From JBBDIP01 sp964602455 (lineage in GTDB: Bacteria > Bacillota > Sulfobacillia > Fermentithermobacillales > Fermentithermobacillaceae), in NCBI GenBank assembly GCA_964602455.1, contig CAZRRG010000033.1:1-21781 (forward strand): a stretch of DNA of 21,781 bases. Reading direction: 5' to 3'. Shown piece by piece: positions 14,586 through 21,106 of this stretch (positions within the stretch are counted from its first letter, which is position 1; each line of letters starts with the position of its first letter). Position numbers and translations under genes: made by a program. The notes beneath the pieces were generated by a model. It did no database searches and had not been told where the DNA came from. It saw nothing but the letters and a program-made list of their open reading frames with translations.

Positions 14586-14790
14586 TGGCCTATCGGCCAT
14601 CGCCCCGTGGTGGATGGCCTTTGCCCCTGTGGCGTGCGGAACCCGCAACAAAAACACCTCGTGGCGGGTGCGACCCGCATTGCCACGATTTCCTGGCGGG
14701 CGGCAGCCGGAAGAAAAATGTCCCGTGGCGGGTGAAACCCGCCACACCTTTGTTTCTTGGCGGGCGATACCCGCACCGGCGTCCGGTGCC
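14586..14790. repeat. Array of five 32-bp hairpin-bearing repeat units (14631-14790) with a flanking hairpin
   Basis: Units begin with GGCGKG at 14631, 14663, 14695, 14727 and 14759, an exact 32-bp period. The first 16 bases of each are similar (GGCGGGTGNNACCCGC in the best copies) and form a stem-loop. In unit 4 the stem is eight pairs, TGGCGGGT/ACCCGCCA, round GAA; in unit 2 it is six; in unit 1 it is a different but still paired TGCGG/CCGCA; unit 3 is degenerate. The other 16 bases vary. Unit 5 adds a second hairpin, GCACCGG-CGT-CCGGTGC (14773-14789). A TGGCC/GGCCA hairpin (14586-14599) precedes the array. The period is not a multiple of three, so no frame reads the repeats consistently and the array is non-coding. 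Confidence 0.88.
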
Positions 14791-14819
14791 TGGTCCGTTC
14801 AGCTCAATTCCTATGCGGC

Positions 14820-14880
14820 TTGATCCATGTTGGAAGGATAGTTATCATTCTTTGTGAAGAAACTTCATAGAAACTAGTAA
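14820..14880 (+). promoter_or_regulatory. Candidate promoters and operator of the hspR-dnaK-grpE operon
   Basis: Two overlapping sigma-A-like candidates are seen. P1 is TTGATC (14820-14825), 17 bases, then TATCAT (14843-14848). P2 is TTGTGA (14852-14857), 17 bases, then TAGTAA (14875-14880). A perfect dyad TGAAG-AAA-CTTCA (14855-14867) covers the P1 start point and the P2 -35, a good place for a repressor. It does not match the classical HAIR (CTTGAGT-N7-ACTCAAG) or CIRCE elements. Confidence 0.45.
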
Positions 14881-14902
14881 GTTGTTTGGGGGAGGTGTAC
14901 CG

Positions 14903-15265
14903 GTGACGTTTCACGGACCCCACGATCCCGTCTACACGATCAGTGTGGCAGCTCGTCTTCTGGGTGTGAGCGCCTCATTCCTCAGGCAGGTTGAGAATGA
15001 AGGACTCATCTCGCCCGCCAGGACCGGCACCAACATCCGCCTCTACTCAGATGAAGATCTCCGCCTGCTATCAAGGATCTGTTTTCTCTGCAGGACGCGA
15101 GGGGTTAACCTGCAGGGAGTCAGGGTGATCCTTGCTATGGAGGAGGGGGAGACCCAGTATCCTCTGTCGCCCAGTCCACGCAGCGCGATCGCGCTGGGCC
15201 CAGGCGCGGGTGACGACAGCGCAAACGACCGCCCAAAGAACGGCGGATTCGCGAGAAAGAACTAG
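14903..15265 (+). CDS. hspR: HspR-like MerR-family heat-shock repressor
   Basis: HspR represses the dnaK operon and uses DnaK as co-repressor in actinobacteria. This 120-residue protein has the HspR-type N-terminus: DPVYTISVAARLLGVSASFLRQVENEGLISPAR is its winged-helix region (residues 8-40), followed by IRLYSDEDLRLL and the GVNLQGVRVIL helix. It is shorter than actinobacterial HspR, because the C-terminal coiled coil is largely replaced by a low-complexity tail. It also carries a CxxC (Cys60, Cys63) in the linker helix, which I do not expect in HspR. The frame opens upstream at 14882, but GTG 14903 has GGAGGT six bases before it. It lies 24 bases before dnaK as the first gene of the operon, not downstream as in Streptomyces. 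Confidence 0.85.
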   Translation: MTFHGPHDPVYTISVAARLLGVSASFLRQVENEGLISPARTGTNIRLYSDEDLRLLSRICFLCRTRGVNLQGVRVILAMEEGETQYPLSPSPRSAIALGPGAGDDSANDRPKNGGFARKN

Positions 15266-15289
15266 GCTAAGTCAGTTGGAGGTGTCTCA

Positions 15290-17221
15290 ATGGGCAAGGT
15301 AGTGGGAATAGACCTCGGTACCACCAACTCCGTAATCGCGGTCATGGAGGGTTCCGAGCCCACGGTAATCATCAGTTCCGAGGGATCGCGGCTGACGCCG
15401 TCGGTTGTCGCCTTCAGCAAGAAAGGCGAGAAGATGGTGGGACAGCTGGCCAAGAGACAGGCAGTGCTGAACCCCGAGAACACGGTGTTCTCGATCAAGA
15501 GGTTCATCGGTCGCCGCTACGGAGAAGTCGAGACGGAGCGGAACCGGGTTCCATACCAGGTGCGCAGGGGACAGCATGATGAAGTCAGGGTCCACCTGCC
15601 CGCAACCGGCGAAGAGGTAACCGCCGAGGAGATCTCCGCCCACATCCTCCGCAAGCTTAAGGAAGATGCGGAGAAGTACCTTGGCGAGCCCGTGACCCAG
15701 GCCGTCATTACAGTTCCCGCTTACTTCAACGACGCTCAGCGCCAGGCGACCAAGGACGCGGGCCGCATCGCCGGGCTCGAGGTTCTCCGGATCATCAACG
15801 AGCCGACGGCGGCATCGCTGGCCTACGGGATTGATAAGAAGAACAACCAGAAGATCCTGGTCTGGGACCTCGGGGGCGGCACATTCGACGTCTCCCTGCT
15901 TGAGGTCGGCGACAACACGTTCCAGGTGCTGGCCACTGCCGGCGACACTCACCTGGGCGGCGACGATTACGACCAGAGGATCACCGATTACGTGGCCGAG
16001 GAGTTCCAGAGGGAGTACGGCGTCGACCTCCGCAAGGACAGGCGCGCGCTTCAGAGGCTGATTGAGGCTTCGGAGAAAGCCAAGGTGGAGCTCTCCCAGG
16101 TCCTCGAAACGACGATCAGCCTTCCGTTCATCACTGCGGACAGGGAAGGCCAGCCTCTCCATCTCGAGTCCCGGATAACGCGGGCGAAGTTTGAGGAGAT
16201 CACCAAAGACCTCACGGACCGCACAGTGAAGCCGTTCAGGCAGGTGCTTGCCGACGCCAAGCTGGACGTGAAGGATCTGGACGAGGTCATCCTCGTTGGC
16301 GGCTCCACCAGGATGCCCAGGATCCAGGAGCTCGTGAAGACTTTGACCGGTAAGGAGCCCAACCGCAGCGTCAACCCAGACGAGGTCGTTGCCGTCGGCG
16401 CAGCGATCCAGGGCGGTGTGCTAGCCGGAGATGTGAAGGACATCGTCCTCTTGGACGTCACGCCGCTTACTCTGGGTGTTGAGACCTACGGCGGCGTCAT
16501 GACCCCGCTCATCAAGCGGAACAGGACGATCCCGGTCCGGGAGAGCCAGATATTCACCACGACTGCGGACTTCCAGCCCCAGGTGGAGATCCACGTCCTC
16601 CAGGGCGAGCGCCAGATGGCCAGGGATAACAGGTCGCTGGGACGGTTTATGCTGACCGGCATCCCGCCGGCTCCCCGTGGAGTTCCCCAGATCGAGGTCG
16701 CGTTCGACATCGATGTGAACGGCATCCTCAAGGTCTCAGCAAAGGACCTCGGGACAGGGAAATCCCAGGATATCACCATCAAAGCTTCGACGCAGCTCCC
16801 GAGGGATGAGGTCGACAAGCTGGTTGAGGAAGCCCAGAAGCACGCCGAGGAAGACAAGCGGGCCCGCGAGGAAGTGGAAGCGCGCAATGCTCTTGAGCAG
16901 CTCATCTACACGGTTGAGAAGACCGTGAAGGATTCTGGAGACAAGGTGCCCGCGGACGACAAGTCCAAGGTTGAAGCGGCCCTGGAGAAGGCCAAGGAGA
17001 CGCTCAAGTCAGGAAACGTCGAGGCCATCAAGAAGGAGACTGAAGAGCTTCGCGACGCAGCCGCCAAGATCGCCGAGGCCCTGTATCGCCAGACAGCCCA
17101 GGAGCAGGCGCAGAGTGCAGGCTCTGACCAGGCCGGGCCCGAAGCGGGCCAGCCTCCCAAGGGTGACGTCTACGACGCCGAGTTCAAGGAGAAGGGCGAA
17201 AAAGACGAGCCCAAAGCCTAG
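15290..17221 (+). CDS. dnaK: Molecular chaperone DnaK (Hsp70)
   Basis: DnaK is the ATP-dependent Hsp70 chaperone of the cytosol. The 643-residue protein begins MGKVVGIDLGTTNS and carries the phosphate-2 motif DLGGGTFDVS near residue 193, VPAYFND near 142 and LVGGSTRMPRIQ in the nucleotide-binding domain. It has the interdomain linker DIVLLDVTPLTLG and a substrate domain with HVLQGERQMARDN. A helical lid and a Gln/Gly-rich disordered tail follow. ATG 15290 is preceded by GGAGGTG at five bases. The gene sits between hspR and grpE, and no separate promoter is evident, so it is expected to be heat-induced through HspR. dnaJ does not follow grpE. Confidence 0.98.
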   Translation: MGKVVGIDLGTTNSVIAVMEGSEPTVIISSEGSRLTPSVVAFSKKGEKMVGQLAKRQAVLNPENTVFSIKRFIGRRYGEVETERNRVPYQVRRGQHDEVRVHLPATGEEVTAEEISAHILRKLKEDAEKYLGEPVTQAVITVPAYFNDAQRQATKDAGRIAGLEVLRIINEPTAASLAYGIDKKNNQKILVWDLGGGTFDVSLLEVGDNTFQVLATAGDTHLGGDDYDQRITDYVAEEFQREYGVDLRKDRRALQRLIEASEKAKVELSQVLETTISLPFITADREGQPLHLESRITRAKFEEITKDLTDRTVKPFRQVLADAKLDVKDLDEVILVGGSTRMPRIQELVKTLTGKEPNRSVNPDEVVAVGAAIQGGVLAGDVKDIVLLDVTPLTLGVETYGGVMTPLIKRNRTIPVRESQIFTTTADFQPQVEIHVLQGERQMARDNRSLGRFMLTGIPPAPRGVPQIEVAFDIDVNGILKVSAKDLGTGKSQDITIKASTQLPRDEVDKLVEEAQKHAEEDKRAREEVEARNALEQLIYTVEKTVKDSGDKVPADDKSKVEAALEKAKETLKSGNVEAIKKETEELRDAAAKIAEALYRQTAQEQAQSAGSDQAGPEAGQPPKGDVYDAEFKEKGEKDEPKA

Positions 17222-17287
17222 GGACACCGGTCACGGTGGTCGCTGCCGTCTAGCGCGGCGGACTATGACTCGCGAAGGACGATGATC

Positions 17288-17977
17288 GTGGGTAATAAGG
17301 AAGAAGAGAAGAAAAAGTCGCAGTGTGGGCAAGATGCAGGTTCCGAAGCTCGCTCCTCCAAGCCGGGCGATGTAGGCGCCGGGGATCCGTCCGCGGCTTC
17401 AGCTGAAGCTAGCGACGCGCCTGACGCCTCGTCCAGAGTCGCCGAACTCGAGGCTCGTCTGGCCGAGGTGGAAGCTGCCCTGGCGGCATCAGCCGAACAG
17501 GTTTCGGCGCTTACCGCCGAACGTGACACCTGGCAGGAAAAAGCCACAGCTGTCTACGACCAGTACCTGCGGGCCAAGTCCGACTTTGACGGATTCCGCA
17601 AGCGCACTGAAAGGGACTTCGAGGACCGCCTTACACGGGCTAAGGCCGATTACATGGCCTCGGTCCTGGATGTCCTCGACAACTTCGACCGTTTCCTCAG
17701 CGCTGCGGAAAAGAGTGGGCAAGCAGGCGGGGAGCGCAACTTCGATGCCTTCTTCAAGGGAGTATCCATGGTGTACAAACAGCTTATGGATGTCCTAGCC
17801 AAAGAGGGCGTCCAGGTAATCGAGAACCCTGTCGGGAAGCAGATGGACCCGGCTCTGCACGAAGCTGTTGCCGCTCAAGACGGCGGCGAGCATGGAATCG
17901 TGCTCGAGGAGATCCAGAAGGGATATATGTACAATGGCCTCGTGCTGAGAGCTACTAAGGTGAAAGTGGCGCGGTAG
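17288..17977 (+). CDS. grpE: Nucleotide exchange factor GrpE
   Basis: GrpE releases ADP from DnaK. The 229-residue protein has a low-complexity N-terminus (about 60 residues, rich in Ser, Ala, Glu). A long coiled-coil region (about 45-115) runs into YLRAKSDFDGFRKRTERD, followed by the beta domain with VGKQMDPALHEAVA and the terminal YMYNGLVLRATKVKVA. All of these are family landmarks. ATG 17282 has its ribosome site (GAAGGA, 17274-17279) only two bases away, whereas GTG 17288 has eight bases of spacing, so I prefer the latter. The gene lies 66 bases after dnaK. Its stop codon lies inside the first copy of a direct repeat that recurs 58 bases downstream. Confidence 0.95.
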   Translation: MGNKEEEKKKSQCGQDAGSEARSSKPGDVGAGDPSAASAEASDAPDASSRVAELEARLAEVEAALAASAEQVSALTAERDTWQEKATAVYDQYLRAKSDFDGFRKRTERDFEDRLTRAKADYMASVLDVLDNFDRFLSAAEKSGQAGGERNFDAFFKGVSMVYKQLMDVLAKEGVQVIENPVGKQMDPALHEAVAAQDGGEHGIVLEEIQKGYMYNGLVLRATKVKVAR

Positions 17978-18064
17978 TCTCGTACAGCCGGCAGTGAGCA
18001 TGATCTTGAGGACACAGTTGCCAGCCGCGCGGTAGTCTCGCGCGGGCGTACAGCCGGCAGTGAG
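17969..18064 (+). repeat. Direct duplication spanning the grpE stop codon
   Basis: GCGCGGTAGTCTCG occurs at 17969-17982 and 18027-18040. GTACAGCCGGCAGTGAG occurs at 17982-17998 and 18048-18064. The two words overlap by one base in the first copy and are separated by seven bases in the second. The first copy contains the grpE stop. TAGTCTCGG recurs once more near 18317. Confidence 0.85.
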
Positions 18065-18142
18065 GTTGCGACAGCGAAGGCAGCCAGTGGGACCGGTGCG
18101 ACCCGTGAGAGACGACCGAGCTTCGGGCCCGCGCAGCCTAAA

Positions 18143-18502
18143 GGTCACCAGATGACCATCGGAAAACCGACGGGTCACGCCGCGACTAATAGCGCGGTCG
18201 AGAATAGTCATCAGAGGGTTAGATTGTCGAAAACTGTGGTCACGGGATGACCAGGTCTACCGAACTGGTCTCCGCATGACCACAGTTTTCTGCCTATTGA
18301 TCGTGGGATGCCTAATAGTCTCGGCAAAAACAGTCATCCGGTGACCCCACGAAATCAGGATGGTCGCAGCATAATCCTTACCGGCCCACTAATATTCACC
18401 TGACGGTCCATTCAGCCTCCAGGTGAGTCACGCCGCGACCTCCTGATGCGGTCAAAAACAGGCGGGCAGATCGGCGAACGATGAAACGGTTATGGCATGA
18501 CC
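18143..18502. repeat. Cluster of GGTCA-N5-TGACC inverted repeats
   Basis: Two perfect copies lie at 18143-18157 and 18238-18252. Three copies with one mismatch lie at 18267-18281 (GGTCT), 18332-18346 (AGTCA) and 18488-18502 (GGTTA). Two weaker ones are at 18173-18187 and 18426-18440. The five-base centre differs in every copy, so the arms and their spacing are what is conserved. Confidence 0.8.
18229..18290. terminator. Large inverted repeat, possible bidirectional terminator
   Basis: GAAAACTGTGGTCA (18229-18242) and its exact complement (18277-18290) flank 34 bases that contain an inner GACCAG/CTGGTC stem. Transcribed in either direction, the stem ends in UUUUC, which suits a terminator shared by convergent grpE and the kinase gene. 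The long interior and the short T-run make it atypical. It may instead be the core of a repeat element. Confidence 0.5.
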
Positions 18503-18515
18503 ATCCAGATCACTA

Positions 18516-19535
18516 TCACTGCTCGACGTTCGAACCAGCGCATGTTACGCCCGGCATGGTTCCGATAGCCGTCTGCCGGATTTCGCCCTTCGTGTCCACG
18601 CCCAGCTGCTCCAGCGCCATGAGGAACGCGCCTGCGGCCGGCTCCATCTCAACCGGACGGAAGCTGGCCAGCGGGATGCGCCTCTGACACGCCGTGCGCA
18701 GTGCCGATACCATGAGCGGGCAAACCCCCTTGGTGAAAATGCTGCCGACGAGGACCACGTCGGCGCGGACAGCCTGCATCCCCAGCCGGGCCATCATGCC
18801 TCCGATAATCTGGCCCATGACGGTACCTGTGTTCACCAGGATGTCCTGGCTGACGGCATCGCCGTCCAGCGCCAGTTGGAAAAGAGCGGGTACCAGCTTG
18901 GACAGCTTCGCGTTCAGGTGCCCGAACCATCCTTGGACCTGGTACATGTAGAGGGAGAGTTCATCGTAGGACGGGAACTCAAGCGTCTGCAGGACGACCT
19001 GCTCCAGGCCGGTCTTCGGGCCCGTGCCGTCGTGGGACCTGAAAGCGTGGTGCATCACCTGGCGGATCAGCCTTCCTGCTCCGCCTTCTTCGCCCCACTC
19101 GTATCCCATGCCCCGACCCGTGATCTTCCTTCCATCCGGTCCCGCCGCGGCATAGTTGGCGCCGCTGCCGGAGATGACGACCCCGCCAAAGCCCTTCTCA
19201 GTACCGGCGCGGAACCCAACCCAAGTATCGTTTGTGAGATTGTACTTCAGGCCGGGGTACTGGCCAGTTATCGCCGCGTTCAGGTTATCGAAGTCCGAGG
19301 GGAAGTCGGCCCCCGCCATGCCGAAAGTTGCGCTTGAGATGGCCGCCAGATCCAGTTCCGCGGCTTCCAGCGCGGCGCAAACAGCGTCGTCCACGTGCTT
19401 CATGGCGGTCTCCATGCCGATCATCTGGTAGTTGCTAGGGCCGCCAAGACCCGTGCCGAGGATCCTTCCGGTCTCATCGCCTACCACGGCCATGGTCTTG
19501 GTTGCGCCGCCGTCCACTCCAAGCGCGTAACGCAC
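18516..19535 (-). CDS. BadF/BadG-type ATPase family sugar kinase (N-acetylglucosamine kinase-like)
   Basis: This is a 339-residue member of the ASKHA fold's BadF/BadG/BcrA/NagK family, many of which phosphorylate GlcNAc or related amino sugars. The phosphate-1 loop ALGVDGGATKTMAVV opens the protein. SGSGANYAAAGPDG and GRGMGYEWGEEGGAG correspond to the second phosphate/sugar-binding segments, and VVLVGSIFTKG is the adenosine motif. The frame is open upstream to 19637, but GTG 19535 has GGAAGGAG eight bases before it and places the P-loop at the N-terminus. It follows the GH4 gene after 22 bases, so the two are an operon. Activation of a sugar or disaccharide by phosphorylation for the GH4 enzyme is a reasonable inference. 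BadF relatives also activate 2-hydroxyacyl-CoA dehydratases, but those have an iron-sulfur Cys pattern not seen here. Confidence 0.88.
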   Translation of the reverse strand: MRYALGVDGGATKTMAVVGDETGRILGTGLGGPSNYQMIGMETAMKHVDDAVCAALEAAELDLAAISSATFGMAGADFPSDFDNLNAAITGQYPGLKYNLTNDTWVGFRAGTEKGFGGVVISGSGANYAAAGPDGRKITGRGMGYEWGEEGGAGRLIRQVMHHAFRSHDGTGPKTGLEQVVLQTLEFPSYDELSLYMYQVQGWFGHLNAKLSKLVPALFQLALDGDAVSQDILVNTGTVMGQIIGGMMARLGMQAVRADVVLVGSIFTKGVCPLMVSALRTACQRRIPLASFRPVEMEPAAGAFLMALEQLGVDTKGEIRQTAIGTMPGVTCAGSNVEQ

Positions 19536-19557
19536 GGTGAGCACTCCTTCCCAGGTC

Positions 19558-20877
19558 CTAGATACGCTTTCCTTCGAACTGGGGCAGATACTGCCTGTTT
19601 GCCTCGAGGATCTCGCACAGCACCGCCTTGGCCGCATCGGCTCCGGGAACCAGAGGGTGGTTCAGCAGCGCAAAGAGCGCCGCTTCCAGGTCTCCGTGGA
19701 CAGCGGCCTCAACCGTCAGATCCTCGTAGGCCTTCACTTGCTGGACCAGCCCAATGACTTCAGCCGGCAACGGCTTCTGTGCAAGGGGATGGGGTCCACG
19801 GCCGTCGACCGTGCAGCTGACCTCGACCACGGCATCCGGGTCTATCCCCGGCACCGAGCCCCGGTTCTTCACGTTTAGCACCTCTACCGCGGGTGCGTTC
19901 CTGACGATGGCGGAGACGCTGCTTAGGGCGACATCCGAATAGTAGGCTCCTCCGCGTTTCTTGAGATCCGGAGGCAGGTATACTACATCCTCCCTGGAGT
20001 ACAGCTCGAAAAGGCTTTCCTCGATCTTCATGACCTCGTCGGCGCGTGTGCCCTTTCCGCTTGCCAGGCCGTCCAACTGAGCTTTCAGCGCCTTGTCAGT
20101 GAACCAGTAGTAATACAGGTAGCTGGCGGGTATGGCGTGGAGACGACGCAGGTAGGGAGCGAGCTCTTCCCCCAACTTCTCGGCCTTGAGGTACGTCACT
20201 AGCAGCGGAGAGTCGAAGGCCTTGCTCGAGACGTCCTGGCCATCGACGTATATCCCCGTCACGAAGCAGAGATGGTTCAGGCCTGACGCGTCGATGCTCG
20301 CCCGCGTGGGCTCGACGCCAAGGGCTTTGGCTACTCCCATGCGGATGCCGATCGGCACATTGCACAGGCCGAAGGTCTTCACGTCCGAGTACCTGAGGAG
20401 AGCTTCCGTTACCAGCCCCGACGGGTTCGAGAAGTTGAGCAGCCACGCGTCCGGGTTTATCTCCTTGATGTCCCGGGCTATGTCCAAAGACACCGGAATG
20501 GTGCGGAGGGCGTTGGCGAATCCACCCGCGCCGGTGGTCTCCTGGCCTATAACCCCGTGCTTCAAGGGGATGTGTTCGTCCCGCCACCTGGCCTGCATCT
20601 GTCCAACTCTGAGCTGGCTTATGACGAACCGGGCGCCGCTCACGGCAGACTTACGATCGAGCGAAATGGTTACCCGGCAAGGCATGCCGCGCTTAGCGAG
20701 CATGCGGCGGGAAAACGCGGCGATGATCTCCATGCGCTTCTCGCCTTCGGGGACGTCGACCAGCGCGACTTCCTCGACGTGGAACTCGCCGTCTTCCCAT
20801 TTACGGATTATGCCGTCAAGGAGTTCAGGGGCGTAGGATGACCCGCCGCCGATGACCGCTAACTTGAACTTGTCCAC
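19558..20877 (-). CDS. Glycoside hydrolase family 4, 6-phospho-beta-glucosidase-like
   Basis: GH4 enzymes cleave 6-phospho-glycosides by an NAD+- and Mn2+-dependent redox elimination mechanism in the cytoplasm. The 439-residue protein has the Rossmann NAD-binding start LAVIGGGSSYAPELLDG, QETTGAGGFANALRTIP (112-128), NFSNPSGLVTEA (148-159), the metal-ligand Cys172 in GLCNVPIG, and His202 in GLNHLCFVTG. These correspond to the catalytic Cys/His metal site of LicH/BglT-type 6-phospho-beta-glucosidases, rather than the CDMP/CHSV pattern of the alpha-galactosidase branch. The start is GTG 20877 with GGAGGAA upstream. It is first in an operon with the BadF-type kinase. A paralogue begins to appear at the right edge of the window. 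Confidence 0.94.
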   Translation of the reverse strand: MDKFKLAVIGGGSSYAPELLDGIIRKWEDGEFHVEEVALVDVPEGEKRMEIIAAFSRRMLAKRGMPCRVTISLDRKSAVSGARFVISQLRVGQMQARWRDEHIPLKHGVIGQETTGAGGFANALRTIPVSLDIARDIKEINPDAWLLNFSNPSGLVTEALLRYSDVKTFGLCNVPIGIRMGVAKALGVEPTRASIDASGLNHLCFVTGIYVDGQDVSSKAFDSPLLVTYLKAEKLGEELAPYLRRLHAIPASYLYYYWFTDKALKAQLDGLASGKGTRADEVMKIEESLFELYSREDVVYLPPDLKKRGGAYYSDVALSSVSAIVRNAPAVEVLNVKNRGSVPGIDPDAVVEVSCTVDGRGPHPLAQKPLPAEVIGLVQQVKAYEDLTVEAAVHGDLEAALFALLNHPLVPGADAAKAVLCEILEANRQYLPQFEGKRI

Positions 20878-21106
20878 TGAGCATTCCTCCGACCATGACG
20901 TAGAGATACGTGGGATGCATTACCTTGAACGTTTCAGCGCCCATGCCGCGGCACCCTGCTTCGTGCGGTCCATTGGTCTGGCCCGGATACGGCGTCTCTA
21001 TCGACGCAGCAGACGCTTTGCTACCGCCATGTATGCGCGTGGCACCCCAATCTCCAACGCTACATAACATGTTGACGAGAATCGGGGATTGGAGGGTTTG
21101 AAACTA
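20878..21106. other. Divergent intergenic region between the GH4 gene and the Pro/Cys-rich protein gene
   Basis: No gene is supported here. On the minus strand TTGGAG and a TACATG-like hexamer about 18 bases on (21047-21019) might serve the GH4 operon. On the plus strand I see only GGAGGG (21091-21096) before ATG 21107. An 81-codon minus-strand frame covering most of it lacks a ribosome site and overlaps the GH4 start. Confidence 0.4.

Larger units (their letters stand above)
17978..18515. other. Gene-free, repeat-rich stretch between convergent grpE and the sugar kinase
   Basis: No reading frame here resembles a protein. The stretch contains the duplicated segment described separately, and a cluster of GGTCA-N5-TGACC dyads (18143, 18238, 18267, 18332, 18488). 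It also holds a 14-bp-arm inverted repeat (18229-18290) and a repeated word GTCACGCCGCGAC (18174-18186 and 18427-18439). A diverged 30-base repeat begins CTAATAG and ends AGTCATC (about 18187 and 18312), and there is a TCACCTG/CAGGTGA inverted repeat (18396-18426). This could be a decayed mobile element, a non-autonomous repeat, or a protein-binding region. Confidence 0.75.

Noticed and set aside
14631..14790. CRISPR array
   Set aside because: The conserved part is only about 16 bp and degenerate, the 'spacers' are 16 bp, there are five units and no cas genes nearby. This is outside known CRISPR geometry.
14490..14857. Small reading frames on both strands across the 32-bp repeats
   Set aside because: The repeat period is not a multiple of three, the frames lack ribosome sites, and the peptides show only the translated repeat in shifting frames.
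14791..14902. CIRCE or classical HAIR operator before hspR-dnaK
   Set aside because: Neither TTAGCACTC-N9-GAGTGCTAA nor CTTGAGT-N7-ACTCAAG is present. Only a shorter TGAAG-AAA-CTTCA dyad is seen.
15287..16162. 291-codon minus-strand frame inside dnaK, and similar long antisense frames (2957-3694, 10284-10961, 12332-12997)
   Set aside because: They lie opposite strongly conserved genes. High third-position GC creates long antisense frames, and none has a recognisable domain or ribosome site.
18526..18540. tRNA T-loop-like GTTCGAACC
   Set aside because: It lies inside the kinase C-terminal codons, and no acceptor, D or anticodon arm surrounds it.
20825..21070. 81-codon minus-strand frame upstream of the GH4 gene
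   Set aside because: It overlaps the GH4 start, has no ribosome site, and its composition is not protein-like across its length.
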